Shown in pieces: positions 1 through 11,727 of a DNA stretch of 64,000 bases. Under the pieces are notes generated by a model that did no database searches, was not told where the DNA came from, and saw nothing but the letters and a program-made list of their open reading frames with translations. Both the position numbers and the translations under genes were made by a program. Location of the stretch: assembly GCF_030035675.1 (NCBI RefSeq), contig NC_084484.1, positions 183,681,434 to 183,745,433 on the forward strand, read 5' to 3'. Within the stretch, counting starts at the first letter, position 1. Every line of letters starts with the position of its first letter. The DNA comes from Rhineura floridana. Its lineage: Eukaryota > Chordata > Lepidosauria > Squamata > Rhineuridae.

Positions 1-1367
1 TCGTCAGTCCATTTCAGTTACCGATTGGCGCAAGACTTCATCCCCATAGAGTTCAGTCCATGGCTAGATCCTCTACGTGCCCGTCACCACCCTTTGCCCG
101 CAAGCAGGGCCTTGTTCCCCCTGGATTTTGGGGGGGTGTTCTTTCCGTTGCCCTGAGGAAGCAAGCTGGAGAATTCAGAGCAGCTCTCTGTGACATCACG
201 GGTGACCGCGAAGGATCCTCTGCACAGCCCTGACTCCTGTACCAAAACCTGAAAGCTAAGAGATCTTTTGCCCAGAAGGAACATGTCACAACCCCCCCCC
301 CTCCTTCTACCCCTTCTTCCATCCGGTTTTTCCTGAGCATATAGGATGCCACCAAGTTGCAGATGGATCTAGGTTTTCTTCCTCCAGAACCAAGGCATTA
401 TTTGCTTGATTTGGGCAAATCTTTCTTCCATCCACCTTTCTCCTGTTAAGTAGGAAAATACAAGTTTGTGGTAGTGCAGTCTTCCTCAACATGTATGAAG
501 CCAAAAGCTGAACTCAGCCCACCAGCCATGGCTTGCAGCCTGTTGTTAGCTTAACCGATTTCCTGCCTTTGCCTTCCCCGGCAAGCAGCAGCAGGAAAAG
601 GCTTCTGGAAACCCTAGAGGGCTGTGTTTTGGCTTGGTGGGACACTAGTCCTGCAAGCCTGCACTCCGGTTTTTATCTCCTAGGGGGAGCACAGTAGTGA
701 AGATTCAGGGATGGGCCTTAAAAGGGGGACGTTTTCTGAGGGTTTCCCAGCCAGAAATTCAAGAGCTGAGCATGATACGATCTCCAGGTGTCCCTAGAGA
801 AACAGCTGCTCAGCTTGGTGGTTCAGATTCATGTGCCGATCCATAGTTTTGGGCAACTTTCAACGAGCAAGAAGAGGCTGTGGCACAGAGAATCTCATTG
901 AAGTGGGGGTAGCTGAAATAAGAGCGGGCAGCTGTTCCTTCCTTGGTTTCAGGGCCCTTTGCTGCTTATGCATTCCTCACCTAAACTTGTGTCCTCTTAA
1001 ATATGGCAAACCCAAGTGTCAAAGGTAGCATTCAAATCTTCATCAGTCTAGGGACTCTGGTGGGAAACCAGGTGAAATCTGGAGTGCTCTGTGTGCTTAT
1101 GCAAGAGAAGGGGTGTTCTTGCATTTTTATGCTTTCAAGGCCCAGTTGAGCAAGTTTTCAATCAGATGGAAGAGAGGAGCATATTTGTGTTGGGATTTGG
1201 AGTCCACGGCTCTTGGTGGTGGTGGACGGAAGCCGTAGCAAGGATCTTGGGGGGTGGGGGGTGTTGCTGGGCACTGCAGTCAAACCCTTCTGCAGCCTCT
1301 GGTGAAGAGAATGAATGCAAAATGCAGGTCAGCAAGCAGGGATGGCTTTATTCCAAGGATGTGATTG

Positions 1368-1463
1368 ACTGGGAAGTTCTCTTGTAACCTTCCTGCTGAA
1401 ATGCACAGCGCTTGTGCAGCTCCTGCTCATTCCAGCAGGGCGTTTGCGAGAGAACTTCCCAGT
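1368..1463. repeat. Near-perfect 36-bp inverted repeat (hairpin)
   Basis: Arms beginning actgggaagttctct and ending agagaacttcccagt pair over about 36 bp with few mismatches around a 24-bp loop. The shape is that of a small palindromic transposon or a foldback sequence. Confidence 0.6.
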
Positions 1464-2383
1464 GGACCGAGCGCTATGGGACCAAGAAAATCGGAAGCTT
1501 TTGCCAAGTTGGTGGGGTTGGGTCACACCCCCATTCTTTCTGTCTCTCTGTGGGTGCAGTTTGGAGTCATTCCTGTCATGGGAGAGGTGGGCAAGGCATG
1601 CTGAAAGACGGAGCAATCCATGCACGTTGGCCTGCGAACATTTTCTGGTTGGGAAACCTTCAGGAATCTATAGTTCACAGCCCTGCAAAATCCCACACAC
1701 TGTTGTGGGAGCAGCGTGCGAGGACCAGCCCTTGCACCCGACCTCCTTGTGTGCTTCCCAGTTATCCCCCCACCCCCAGGAACACCCTTGCAGCTAGGAA
1801 GAAAGCCCCCACAGCTCCCCTGTCTGCCCTCCACTCTGTGGGCTGGAGGAAAACCTCAAAATGCTCTCTGTAGTTGCCACCTCTTGGGCCTAACATGCCA
1901 GCTGGAGGGCCAAGCAGAATAGTTCACACCCCAGTGGGATTTCCAGCTTCCCACCTTCATCCTTTTTTTTATCCCCCCCCCTCCTGTTGCTGCTGCTGGC
2001 GGCAGTGTCAGCAAAGGCTTTCCTGGGCTCCGAGGCAGAGAGATGGACTGAGGGGCTCCCCTCTAAAAGTTGGATGGCTTGACAATGACCTGGCTGGGGG
2101 CCTCGTTTGGTGGGGGGAGCGCTCCTCCCCCCCCCCCAGTTGAGGCACCTTGCTTTGGGTCATCCCCTACTCTGGAGATCCCCACTGCCTGAGATGTTTA
2201 GGATGCTGGTGCTTTCAGGGACTGCGGAGATCTCTTTCCCCTGTTTGAATGAGCTGGCCTGCATCCCAAGGGCCTTGGAAAGAGAGGGTGTGTGTGTGTT
2301 CATTGCCAATTGTTGCTAATTTCATTTGCTGGTTTTCTTTGAACGGAAGTTCAGTTTCTGAATTGAAAACAATGGCTTCCTTC

Positions 2384-2384
<1 letters not shown>

Positions 2385-2415
<31 letters not shown>
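2385..2415. repeat. (GT)n(GA)n microsatellite
   Basis: gtgtgtgtgtgtgtgtgtga then gagagagaga in the repeat-poor left end. Confidence 0.92.
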
Positions 2416-2772
2416 TGAAATCCTCCTGGACCTCTGGCCGCCCTCCCACTCCAACCCCTTGGGTATTCCTGGGATTTGGTAGCGCAACAGAGAGTGCAAA
2501 GCAACCATCTCCCATTGCTAGGTTCTGTGTGTGGCTTCCTAAGTTCAGGGCCTGGGCAGCTTCTCTCCATTCCCTCCCAGCCTCCCAAGCTGATTCTCCA
2601 GCATAAAACCCCTTCCATTTCCCCCCCCTCCCCGCTGAGAAGGGAAGACCGGAGTCCTCATTTAGTGGCGGCCCCTTTAATAACACATGCTGTGCTGTTG
2701 GGTTCTGGAGGGGGGGATGCTTTGGTTGCCCCCCGCCAACGGTGGTGACGACGCCCAGCCTTGTTTTATGAA

Positions 2773-2778
2773 AATAAA
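2773..2778 (+). terminator. Candidate poly(A) signal of a plus-strand gene
   Basis: AATAAA followed 13-45 nt later by GT- and T-rich sequence (2791-2820), the usual layout of a cleavage site. Repeats start immediately beyond it (from about 2880). No coding exon of the presumed gene is visible. Confidence 0.35.
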
Positions 2779-2883
2779 TATTTCGCTACCTGCTGTGGTA
2801 TGGTTTTTCTTTTGTAATTGATAAGGATTCTGTGTATACAATAGTAAGTGAGGAAGAAGGTTGGAGAGAAGAGATGTTTAAAG

Positions 2884-3000
2884 TAGGGGTGGGGAACCAG
2901 TTTTCAGTCAGGGCTGCATTTACCCTGCGGGCTATGTGCCACGTGCCAATGGTGGGTGAGACCAGAGGTGAAAGTGGGTGGAGCAATACGAATGTCCTGG
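2884..3000 (+). mobile_element. Terminal part of a hAT-like repeat
   Basis: Reads ggggtggggaaccag through ccaatggtgggtgagacc and gtgggtggagcaa. The same arrangement recurs at 36425-36545, so this is one end of an interspersed DNA-transposon family. Confidence 0.45.
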
Positions 3001-3097
3001 TTTTATTTATATACATACAAACATAATTGTGATTAACAAAACAGAGGTTTTTATTCTGCTACCAAAAAGTTTTGGCTTCCGCCTTCATCAGCTGCTA

Positions 3098-3545
3098 ACA
3101 ATGGAACCAATGACCTGGAGAGATGGTGGGCTCTCCAACACTGGAAACATTCAAGAGGCAGCTGGACAGCCATCTGTTGGGAATGCTTTGATTTGGATTC
3201 CTGCATTGAGCAGGGGGTTGGACTTGATGGCCTTATAGGCCCCTTCCAACTCTACTATTCCATGATTCATCAAGCCTGGGTCAACAGGCATTAGTGCTTG
3301 GGATCTGGTTTAATGAGTTCATCCCAGAGTGCAGGACACAGGAAAAACTTCAGAACTGTTAGAGCCATACGACAATGGAACCAATTGCCTAGAAAGGTAG
3401 TGGGCTCTCTGACATTGGAGACATTCAAGAGGCAGCTGGACAGCCATCTGTCGGGAATGCTTTGATTTGGATTCCTGCATTCAGCAGGGGGTTGGACTTG
3501 ATGGCCTTGTAGGCCCCTTCCAACTCTTCTATGATTCTATACAAA
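3098..3545 (+). mobile_element. Two tandem CR1 3' ends
   Basis: Two copies (3098-3267 and about 3330-3545) of the CR1 terminus encoding the FKRQLDSHLSGML-type tail, followed by the 3' UTR block ggccccttccaactct and an attctat tail. Both are severely 5'-truncated. Confidence 0.85.
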
Positions 3546-3849
3546 TGCTGCTTCCAAGGTGGCAGTTATAGAGCTTTGAGGAGGGAATGCTCAGAGGGGC
3601 TTCCCTTGCACAAGCTAAGGGAGGTTTGTGCTGTCCTCCAGGTTAAGGCCTTGTGGTGCCAAATGTGTCCAGGGTGCAAGAAATTCTCCCTCTGAGTCGC
3701 TGCTGTTGGATCTGTTGACATCTGCATAGCTGTTACAGATGAGTCCAACAGGCTGTGGCCCTCGGTATTAAAATGGTTTGCAACTGCTTGCTCCACTTTT
3801 GACGAAACCAAACTCCTAAGTGTCAGAACCTGCACCCAAATTTGCAGAT

Positions 3850-4919
3850 TTTTTTACTCTGAAGGGGGCCAACTGGTTAAACCTATGTTAAAAGTCTACC
3901 AAGCCAAAGTACTGCCAAAGATTCTCTATGGTGTAGAACTTTGGGGCTCGGCAGGCAAGTCGAAACTCGAGGTTCTCCAAAACTCTGTAGCGAAGCAGAT
4001 CACCGGACTTCCGCCTGGAGTGCCCTCAGCCCACGTGAGAGCTGAGCTAGGCCTCCCCTCCTTGTCGGCTAGAGCCGACTTGGCCACATTGAGATTCTGG
4101 CGCAAAACCCTTTTAAGGGATGATGCCACCATAGCCAGGCTCTGCTGGCAGGAGCAGCTTAAACTGGAGAGCCAACGCTACCAAGCCCTTTTGGCCGCAT
4201 ATGAACTCAACGGGGAGGATTTACTAACTCTCCCTCCCACTGGGCTCCGGAATTGAGTTTTTGATCTGGATGCAAACCAAGACAGGGCCACGATCGCTAC
4301 CTCCCCCTTCTCTCCATGGTACCCAGACTTTAAGCCAAACCATGTTCTCTGTCAATATTTTGAGACAATCACGCGCCCCCCCCCCTCCGGAAAGCTTTTA
4401 TGGAACTTTGGTTCCAAACAATGTCCTCAGCTTTCCTGGAAGGGCGATACCAGAAGATACCCCACTCTCAGTGGCTTTGTATTTTAGGCTGTGGGGCAGT
4501 TGAGGACATCATTCATTATATGCTGCACTGCCCTTTATATGATGACCCCAGAAGAAAATTTTTAGCTTCAATTATAAACTCTCACGGGGGCGGGCACCCC
4601 GGGGAATTAGTTAACATCCTTCTAGGTGACACAACTAACTACATTACACTGGCTATAGCTAACTTTGCCTTTGCGGCTAAGAAACTGAGAGCCGCATACG
4701 CAAAAACCGTTCCGAGATAAAGCAGGAAAGAGTCTTTCTGCTTGCCTTGCGGCCTCTTGTGTAATTTACCAAATTTTGTGCATCATGTATCTCCCTAAAT
4801 CTTGTGTACTATGTACTCTTTTATGTTTAGTTTTAAGTCTTACCTTTTATCTGCATGCCATTGCAATGGCCTATGGCTGTAATGCAATAAACTAATACAA
4901 TACAATACAATACAATACA
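3850..4919 (+). mobile_element. 3' end of an APE-type LINE with (CAATA)n tail
   Basis: Carries the C-terminal half of ORF2 after the reverse transcriptase. One frame (3885-4256) contains AKVLPKILYGVELWG; after a frame change a second (4400-4720) contains the HYMLHCPLYDD finger-like motif. It ends in a (caata)n tail at about 4885-4919. The protein is related to the full-length LINE at 56171-62340 (same ILYG/LLFG, GLPS/GIPS and H-x3-C-x-LYD landmarks) but is a different, older family. Confidence 0.75.
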
Positions 4920-4959
4920 CTTTATTAGTCAAGGTTGCTGATTTGTAGTTTCTGAAGTG

Positions 4960-5105
4960 TGTATATTATTATTATTAGATTTATTAGTTGCCCATCTGGC
5001 CAGTTGTCCAGCCACTCTGGGCGACGTACAGAATAAAAACATACAAATAAATTAAAACATTAAAATCTCAACAGTAGTAATAAACCTAACCCACCCCAAA
5101 AGTAT
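4960..5105 (-). mobile_element. L2-type LINE 3' tail
   Basis: Minus-strand L2 3' UTR with the characteristic 'gccactctgggcgac' block and A-rich tail (as TTATT repeats on the plus strand). Confidence 0.6.
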
Positions 5106-5629
5106 ATATTTTTAGGTGATTAATGGAATCCTTATAGGGAGCTAGAGCAAGCTTGGGTGAAGTTCTCTTTGTTGCTCATGCACCCCTCCACCCATCCAAG
5201 CAAGAGGCATTATCACAGTTAAAGGGCACATTGTTGTCAGGCATAAGCACCTGAGGATACACAGCAGGGTTATTCCATAGTCTAAACATGTACTGTACTG
5301 TGAAGAAAGCAGTACTCTAGTATTCCTCACTTACCATATGCTTTCTCAACTACTTCCAAGAGGCCACTCGGTGGCAGCGCATCCCAGCATCCCAGATTTT
5401 TTAAAACATGTTCCTGCTCTTCCCAGTTTATGCCTTCAGTGGCATGTTTGTATAAGGGCTCTTCAACCATATTGGCTAGATGAGGGTTGTTATTTTATTA
5501 CATTTATATCCCATCCCTCTCGCACAAGGGGCCCTGGTTGGGTTGGTCATCCTGACACTTCCCAGTCATTTGTTGATTTGCCAAAGCTTTTGCTGCTGTT
5601 TTATTGGAGGTTATGAGATTTATTTATTT

Positions 5630-5812
5630 AATTAGCCAGTGTGGTCTAGTGGTTAAGGTGTTGGACTGCGACCTGGGAGACCAGGGTTCGAATCCCCACA
5701 CAGCCACAAATCTCACTGGGTGACCTTGGGCCAGTCACTGCCTCTCATGAAAACCCTATTCATAGGGTTGCCATAAGTCAGAATCGACTTGCAGGTACAT
5801 TTACATTTTATA
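5630..5812 (+). mobile_element. tRNA-derived SINE with BovB tail (Sauria-SINE-like)
   Basis: Head gccagtgtggtctagtggtt contains an A-box-like part, and the B box gggttcgaatcc follows. The 3' end gccataagtcagaatcgact matches the RTE-BovB tail, as in Sauria SINEs. Confidence 0.85.
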
Positions 5813-6164
5813 CCTGTTAACATATATATAAAAATCTCTAAGCAGTGAACAGAAGATAAAACCACAGCAAATATAAAAATATACAATAAAGCCACAATAC
5901 AAATGCATACATAATACAAATTAACAAATATTACGACGATTGCCTTGCACTTCTCCACTCAACATCTCTCAACCTCCTGGCTCTCACCCAGGACTCCACC
6001 CATCCACTCTGGCTCTCACCCAGGGTCCAACACATACAAATTACCCCCAAAGTCTTACAAGCGTCCCAGGGGATCCCAAAAATGGTGAACAGAAGGATGC
6101 GGGGGCAGCTGAAGGCCCAGGCCACCCCTGCGCTGGAAGATGAAATAGAGCTGCGTGTCATCAT

Positions 6165-6805
6165 ATATATATAATATAATTTTTGTATGTTATTTTCACT
6201 AATATACTCGTTTTTATGTACACTTTCCCCTCATATATGCATTTTTGAAAACGTTCTTTGGTTGGAGGACTACACTGCAAAATCCTGATACGTGCAAATT
6301 ACAAAGGGGGGCTGTGTTTCGGGTCTCATATTATTTCAGAAAGTGCAAATTTGATAGACTCAGCTTGAATTTACCACCCATCCCTAGCAAATGGCCTCAG
6401 CTTCTACAGGGGAGAAACTCAGTTCAGTTTGCATTTAATGGCGCATCTAATTTGCACTTTCTGAAACAATATGAGAAGTAAAGTGTGCCACAGCCATCCT
6501 TTGAACTTTAGACTTCTCCACATTTTGCAATGCAGTTTTCCAGCCGAATAATGTGTACAGAAATGCATATGTTAGTGAAATATATGCATGCACTATACGT
6601 TATTTTAGGGGAAATTGATTTGCAAAAATGTGTATTAGGTAAAACTGCATGCAAATGTGTATATTAGGAGAAATTCACACTAAAATGTTGGTGAATTTCA
6701 ATGAGGACTTCTTTTAAAGAAAACTGCTGTGGAAATTTAGAGAGCTGACCTTAAGATCAGAAAAATGAGAATGCAGAATTGACAGATTTGCACAACCCTA
6801 GGTTT
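6165..6805. repeat. Two opposed copies of a ~430-bp AT-rich MITE family
   Basis: 6165-6385 (plus) and about 6385-6805 (minus) both contain cactttcccctcatatatgc-type and aaagtgcaaatttgat-type blocks. The family recurs at 29683, 31321 and 34207. Confidence 0.6.
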
Positions 6806-6879
6806 AGTCTGTGGCATCTCCAATTAAAATGATCAGGAAGCAGGAGTTGGGAAAGTTTACTGTCTGCCTGAGGCCTGCT

Positions 6880-7190
6880 GCTACTGGTCAGAGTAAACAA
6901 AACTGGGCTTTGCACACTGAAGATCCCAGGATCAATTCCTGGTATCTCTGGCTACAAGGATCAGGTAGCATGTGATGGAGAAACGTACAGAGTGAGAGTG
7001 AAAGAGAGGCTTGTGGGTGATGGAGCAATTGTGGGCTCCTTTGGAGGAAAAGGCGGTATGCATTTAATAAATAAAATAATGATGATATAACATTCTGCTC
7101 AGGACCCTGCAAAGCCACTGCCAGTCAGCATGGCCAATACTGGATGAGTTGGAGAAACAGCTTGACCTGGTGTCTGACAGCTTCTGATGT
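6880..7190 (+). mobile_element. Diverged tRNA-like SINE
   Basis: Reads ggatcaattcctggtatctc and later weak 'actgccagtcagcatggccaat' and 'tggatgagt', the layout of the ggggctgtagctcagtgg SINE family, heavily diverged. Confidence 0.5.
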
Positions 7191-7879
7191 TTCTAGAGAA
7201 AAGATGGTAACTCGGAAACCGTACAGCTCTAAATATTGAGAATGAGCCACAAGTGAAAGCAATCACAGGCGTACCTCACTAGGATGTTGAGCTAGATGTT
7301 TATTAATCTGATCCAACCAAGTGTTTATTTTTCAAACTTTTAATAAGTTTAAACTTTTTTGCTGTTGTGGATTTGGCACTAAAGAGGCAGACACTCATTT
7401 TTAGTGCTGGAGAGGGCAGAATTCCATAGATATTTGGGTTGGGGGGATGGTGAAATGTCAGATTCACAGACTGAAAGGGGCTTGTCTGTGATAGAGCGAT
7501 GGTTTGTATTGTCTGTGATGGAGCGATGGTATTTCCCAGGAGGTTCTGTCTGAAAGGAGAAGCAGAGCCCATTTCTGCTGCAGCTAACCACAATTTCACG
7601 TTTTCAAATATTGACTCGGCTGGCCTCAGGCCATGGGGGAGGCATGTGGACCACAGCTCCTTGGGAAGAAAACAGTCTTTTGTTCCCCCCTTTTGCTGCA
7701 CCAGTTTGGTTGCCAATGAGAGTTGCCACCTTTTCATCGGCAGAGGCCTGCTGCATAACAGACCATCTTGGCTGCAAGACCCTCTCCCTGCTTGCTGGCC
7801 TCTTCCCACCTGGCCTGGAAGGGCGGGGCCTTCACTGACTGCAGCTACAAAAGGTATCACTGCCTGAAGATGCCAGAGA

Positions 7880-8190
7880 CCACCTCGACTGGGGTGTGTT
7901 GTTTAGGGGCTTCTGTTTGGGTAAAAGTTTACTTTCTGATGGTCGGTTTTTTGTTTTGCTGTTATTGGGATTATGCTCCTGTATTTTATTGTTGGATTTT
8001 ATTAGGAATTTTAAGGATGTATCAATTTATTGTATGTTTTTATGATGTTTTTGTTAACTTATTGACCATTTGAATTTATTTCTTACAGTGAGTTGTGTAG
8101 CTTTTTTTCTGTTCATGTTGTGAGCCATCTTGTGCACAAATTGTTATGGAAAGGTGGCATACAAATAAACAGTGATGATGATGATGATAA
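7880..8190 (+). mobile_element. L2-type LINE 3' end
   Basis: T-rich 3' region ending gtgagccatcttgtgcac, then ggaaaggtggcatacaaata and a (gat)n microsatellite, as in L2 tails. Confidence 0.55.
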
Positions 8191-8399
8191 CAGGCAGAAA
8201 TCAACAGGTGAAGCTGTTTCCATGGGAAAAGCTTTGAAATTGCATGGCAGCACTGGGCGAATTGTGATCAAGGTCATATGTATGTTGTAATTCTGCGGAA
8301 GCAAAGGTGGGGATTTAATTTACAAAAAAATTAAGTTTCTAGCCCTTGATTTTTTTTGAGTTTGGTGGTATACAAACATTTTTAGAAAGAATAAATCTC

Positions 8400-8495
8400 C
8401 TAGTCCTACCTAGAGATGTCATTGAGGATTGAACCTGGGACTTTCTACATTCAAGGCAAATGCTCTACCCTTGCTCTACACGCTACAGCCTCTCT
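8400..8495 (-). mobile_element. tRNA-like SINE head fragment
   Basis: Minus-strand copy of the gctgtagctcagtgg family; ggattgaacctgggactttc is the reversed B-box region. Confidence 0.7.
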
Positions 8496-9019
8496 CTGAT
8501 GTGGCAGAAGAATGTATTGTTGCTAAGCATGTTCTGCCAAATGCTTTCTCAGCAACTTCCAAATTGCTGAGTATATTCATCAAAACCAGGTCCCAGTGTA
8601 TTCCATTTTTTTTGCCAAGGTAATTCATGCTGTGTCAAGAAAGGATGAATTCTGCAACCTATACACATTATACAAAATAAGCAAACTTCTGCAGCTTGTA
8701 TACATTCTGCAAAATATGCAAAAAAGCAAGCAATTCTTACTAGGTTTTTCAAAAATGCTTGTGTTAAACAAAGGGAGAAAAAAGGAACTATTTCAGGTAC
8801 CAAAGACACACCCTCTTGAGATTTCACCAGAAATTGTTACCTATAGGCTTTGATGTATGTTGTTGCAATCTTTTTTTTTCTTTCATCAGATGAACTTTAT
8901 TTTCAATTCAAGCCAGACATATTATACAATCATAAACAAACTAAATGTAACAAATCAAAACATGGAAAAACAATAAGTATTGTTTGAAAGTGTCCCATTT
9001 ATACAACTATAATCAAAAC

Positions 9020-9195
9020 ATTTCTGCCACTTAAGGTATCCTGGACCCCAATTGTTCAGGTCTTTGTATATCAACATAGCAGTCTTGAACATGGCCTGGT
9101 ACTGCATGATGTGGCAGCCGGTGCAGATGTTTTAGCAGAGATGTCGCATGCTGTCTGCCCCTATCAGCATTCTGCACTAGCTGAAGCCCTTCACT
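9020..9195 (-). mobile_element. Old LINE (L2-like) coding fragment
   Basis: Minus-strand reading resembles the post-RT part of L2 ORF2 (compare 49606-49999). Diverged and short, so the family is tentative. Confidence 0.35.
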
Positions 9196-9471
9196 ACTCT
9201 TTCTTGGTTTGGTCATACAAGTATTTATGTACCCCCCCTTCTCTTTCTCTCTCTCACACAAACCTGTAACGAAAAACCCTTTGCTCTGCAGAAAAGCAAA
9301 GATTGCCAGCCTTATCCAATCAGTTATCATGTTTCACAATGAGGAAAATTGAGGGTTTTGCTTGTGGGTGGGTGCGTGGGTAATATCCACTTCCATTTGG
9401 GTTTTTAAAAAAATTATTACTAAAGCCTTATGCAAGACTAATACAAAGGACTTCTGCAAGACCTTCCTCTT

Positions 9472-9502
<31 letters not shown>

Positions 9503-9634
9503 AAAAAACAGCCTGGTATATGTTGTACAATTCCAGTCTCCAAGATAATCCCCTCACATTTACTGGATAGAGATTCTTGAGAGAGTGTTTCCTCCAAACC
9601 GGCTGTGTATTGGAAGAAGCAAAGACCACCAGTG

Positions 9635-10070
9635 TTGAATCAATGATCCTCCAACATCAACTTCGCTGGACGGCCATGTTGTTCGAATGCCTGATCACCG
9701 TCTTCCAAAGCAGCTACTCTACTCCCAACTTAAGGATGGAAAGCGGAATATCGGTGGACAGCAAAAGAGGTTTAAAGATGTTCTCAAAGCTAATCTAAAA
9801 AAATGTAACATAAGCATCAAGAACTGGGAAGCCTTGGCCCATGAGCGTCCCAATTGGAGGTCGGCCATTATCAAAGGTGCTATGGACTTTGAAGAAGCAC
9901 AAGTACAGGGCGAAAGGGACAAATGAGCTAAGCGGAAGGCACATCAAGCAAATCCTCATCGTGACCATCTGCCATCAGAAAACCTATGTCCTCACTGTGG
10001 GATGCTGTGTGGATCCAGAATTGGCCTCCACAGTCACGGCCACGAGTGATCGCCAATGAATGAAATGGCC
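9635..10070 (+). mobile_element. RTE-group LINE 3' end with C2H2-like finger
   Basis: Encodes, with frame changes, LRWTGHVVRMPDHRLPKQLL-type sequence, RFKDVLKANLKKC, WEALAHERPNWRSAI and a terminal CPHCGMLCGSRIGLHSH finger. This C-terminus is typical of widespread RTE-related LINEs; the exact clade is uncertain. Confidence 0.65.
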
Positions 10071-10714
10071 TTAGGCATGCAGCAATAAGTGGAAATTCAT
10101 GTCTTTCATTTTGCATTGATGGGCCACTGGAGACAAAATGACGAGGTTGTGCTCAGGTGTGAAGCAAATAAAAAGTGAAGTGCAGGGGTGTCACACCTCA
10201 CATGGGACCCCCCCCCAAAATGTGCTAACAAGCTTCCACACAAGCAGTGACTACAGATGTATAATGGGTCATTTTTACTTACCAGATTTGCCATGGAGAG
10301 GGGAAATCCAGATTAAAGGCAAACCCCTTATCAAGCTGTGTGGACACTGCAATAAAACTTGGGGCCGTTAGTGGCACCAGTTCTACAATAGATTCCCATC
10401 TTGCAGCACCCTTAGAAGAGCAAGGGAAATTTTGGTAGGAGTGTGTCTTCTTTCTTTCTTTCTTAAATTTACACCCCACCCCTCCCAGATGGCAGTGGTC
10501 CTCCAAACGGACGGGGTTCCCTTTAATTTAAAGAGACGGAGGTGATGAAGAGGAAAGCCGGCAACTTCCTCCTAGACACCCTCCCAAGAAGTCAAGAGGT
10601 GGAACAAGGCCATCGCTTATAGAATATTGCATTAGTAGCAGCTTGCAACAAAAAATCATGCTCTGAGTAGACCCATGAAAACCAATGGACATCCGTTCAT
10701 TGATTTCAGTGGGT

Positions 10715-10912
10715 CTGCTTTTGGGGAAGGACCGCGACTCAGCGGTAGAGCATCTGCCTTACATGCAGGTGGTCCTAAATTCAGTCCCCGGCATCTCCGG
10801 GTAGGGCTGGGAGAGACTCCTGTCTGAAAACCTGGAGAGCTGCTGCCAGTCAGTGTAGACAATACTGAGCTAGATGGACCAACGGTCTGACTTAGTATAA
10901 ACTTCCTCTGAG
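10715..10912 (+). mobile_element. tRNA-derived SINE (ggggctgtagctcag family)
   Basis: A near-complete copy: cagcggtagagcatctgcct, B-box-like ttcagtccccggcatctcc, body agctgctgccagtcagtgta and 3' ggtctgacttagtataa. Abuts the RTE-BovB copy at 10929. Confidence 0.85.
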
Positions 10913-10928
10913 CGTGACATGGCTGGAT

Positions 10929-11160
10929 GTCACCCAGAGTTATTTTGGACCGATACTAGAAAAGACAATAATGCTGGGGAAAACAGTAGGGAGTAGAAAA
11001 AGAGGAAGGACAAACAAGAGATGGACTGATTCCATAAAGGAAGCCACAGACCTGAACTTGCAAGATCTGAACAGGGTGGTCCATGACAGATGCTCTTGGA
11101 GGTCACTGATTCATAGGGTCGCCATAAGTCGTAGTTGACTTGAAGGCACAGAACAACAAA
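10929..11160 (+). mobile_element. RTE-BovB 3' end
   Basis: Encodes the BovB C-terminus, including GKTVGSRKRGRTNKRW and DLNLQDLNRVVHDRCSWRSL, and ends in the catcaaca/aacaacaa-type tail. 5'-truncated. Confidence 0.9.
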
Positions 11161-11656
11161 TGAAATTGTTCCCTTTTGCATCAACAGGGTACCGCAGAAA
11201 GCACCTCCTTTCTGGTGTGCCTCGCTTCTTCCTGTCTGCAGAGCCCTGGGCAGAGTTTGGTCCCCACCTCCTTGCTCTGCCCCCTGCCTCTGGAGGTTCT
11301 CGTCTCCCCAGGCCATATGCAGCATGGAACCCACTCCTTCAGCGATGCTTTTCTCTGCGTCTGTTTATACATATACACACAAGCCTATACAGTAGAAAAG
11401 AAGCTTCTTCTCTGCCAGAATACCCAGCTGTTCCTGTCTTTCCTCCTCTACATTCCCCTTTCCACACCTCAGACTACATAAAATGCCTGAGAAAACCTTG
11501 CCAAGTCCCCTTTTGGCCTTGGCTCAACACACCCCAGGTGGCCTTTCCAGACCTGGCCGCGTCAGGATGGGAGGGAGCAGGTCTTCAGATTCTCTTCCCC
11601 TTTCAGTTGCAGCTGCTCTGTTGTATCTGCCGAACCCAACCAAGCGCTCGGGTTCT

Positions 11657-11727
11657 CTAGTCTTCTGGGCTGGTGCCACACGGCCTTCGGAACTCCTGCC
11701 CGTGTTCGTGGAACCACTTGTTGGCCA
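11657..11727 (-). CDS. P4HA3: P4HA3 coding exon 13 (C-terminus, stop)
   Basis: Encodes (V)ANKWFHEHGQEFRRPCGTSP then ED and TAG (11657-11659), matching human VANKWIHEYGQEFRRPC. Acceptor AACAG. The 3' UTR probably runs below 11657. No AATAAA is seen on this strand in the next 500 bases; an ATTAAA near 10522 is only a candidate. Confidence 0.94.

Larger units (their letters stand above)
1..2750. other. Repeat-poor stretch, no coding region recognised
   Basis: Apart from a hairpin at 1368-1463 and short (GT)n and (C)n runs I recognise no LINE, SINE or transposon copy, in contrast to the rest of the window. The open frames here are short and overlap in several frames; none resembles a known protein. 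It could be the 3' UTR or flank of a plus-strand gene that ends near 2790. Confidence 0.4.

Noticed and set aside
1412-1873. A 153-codon plus-strand frame and overlapping frames nearby
   Set aside because: Several frames of similar length overlap here, with low-complexity Pro/Ser/Cys content and no family similarity.
2249-2482. Frames rich in VCVCVCV or HTHTHT
   Set aside because: They only translate the (GT)n microsatellite.
5633-5710. A functional tRNA gene
   Set aside because: The A- and B-box-like sequence is the head of a SINE that runs into a BovB-type tail and recurs many times.
7303-7860. A 185-codon minus-strand frame
   Set aside because: No recognisable domain; internal near-repeats (TIAPSQTIQTIALSQT) come from a short tandem duplication in the DNA. 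Overlapped by equally long frames on the other strand.
11160-11660. A 166-codon plus-strand frame
   Set aside because: It lies opposite the P4HA3 3' UTR and last exon, resembles no protein family, and is composition-driven.
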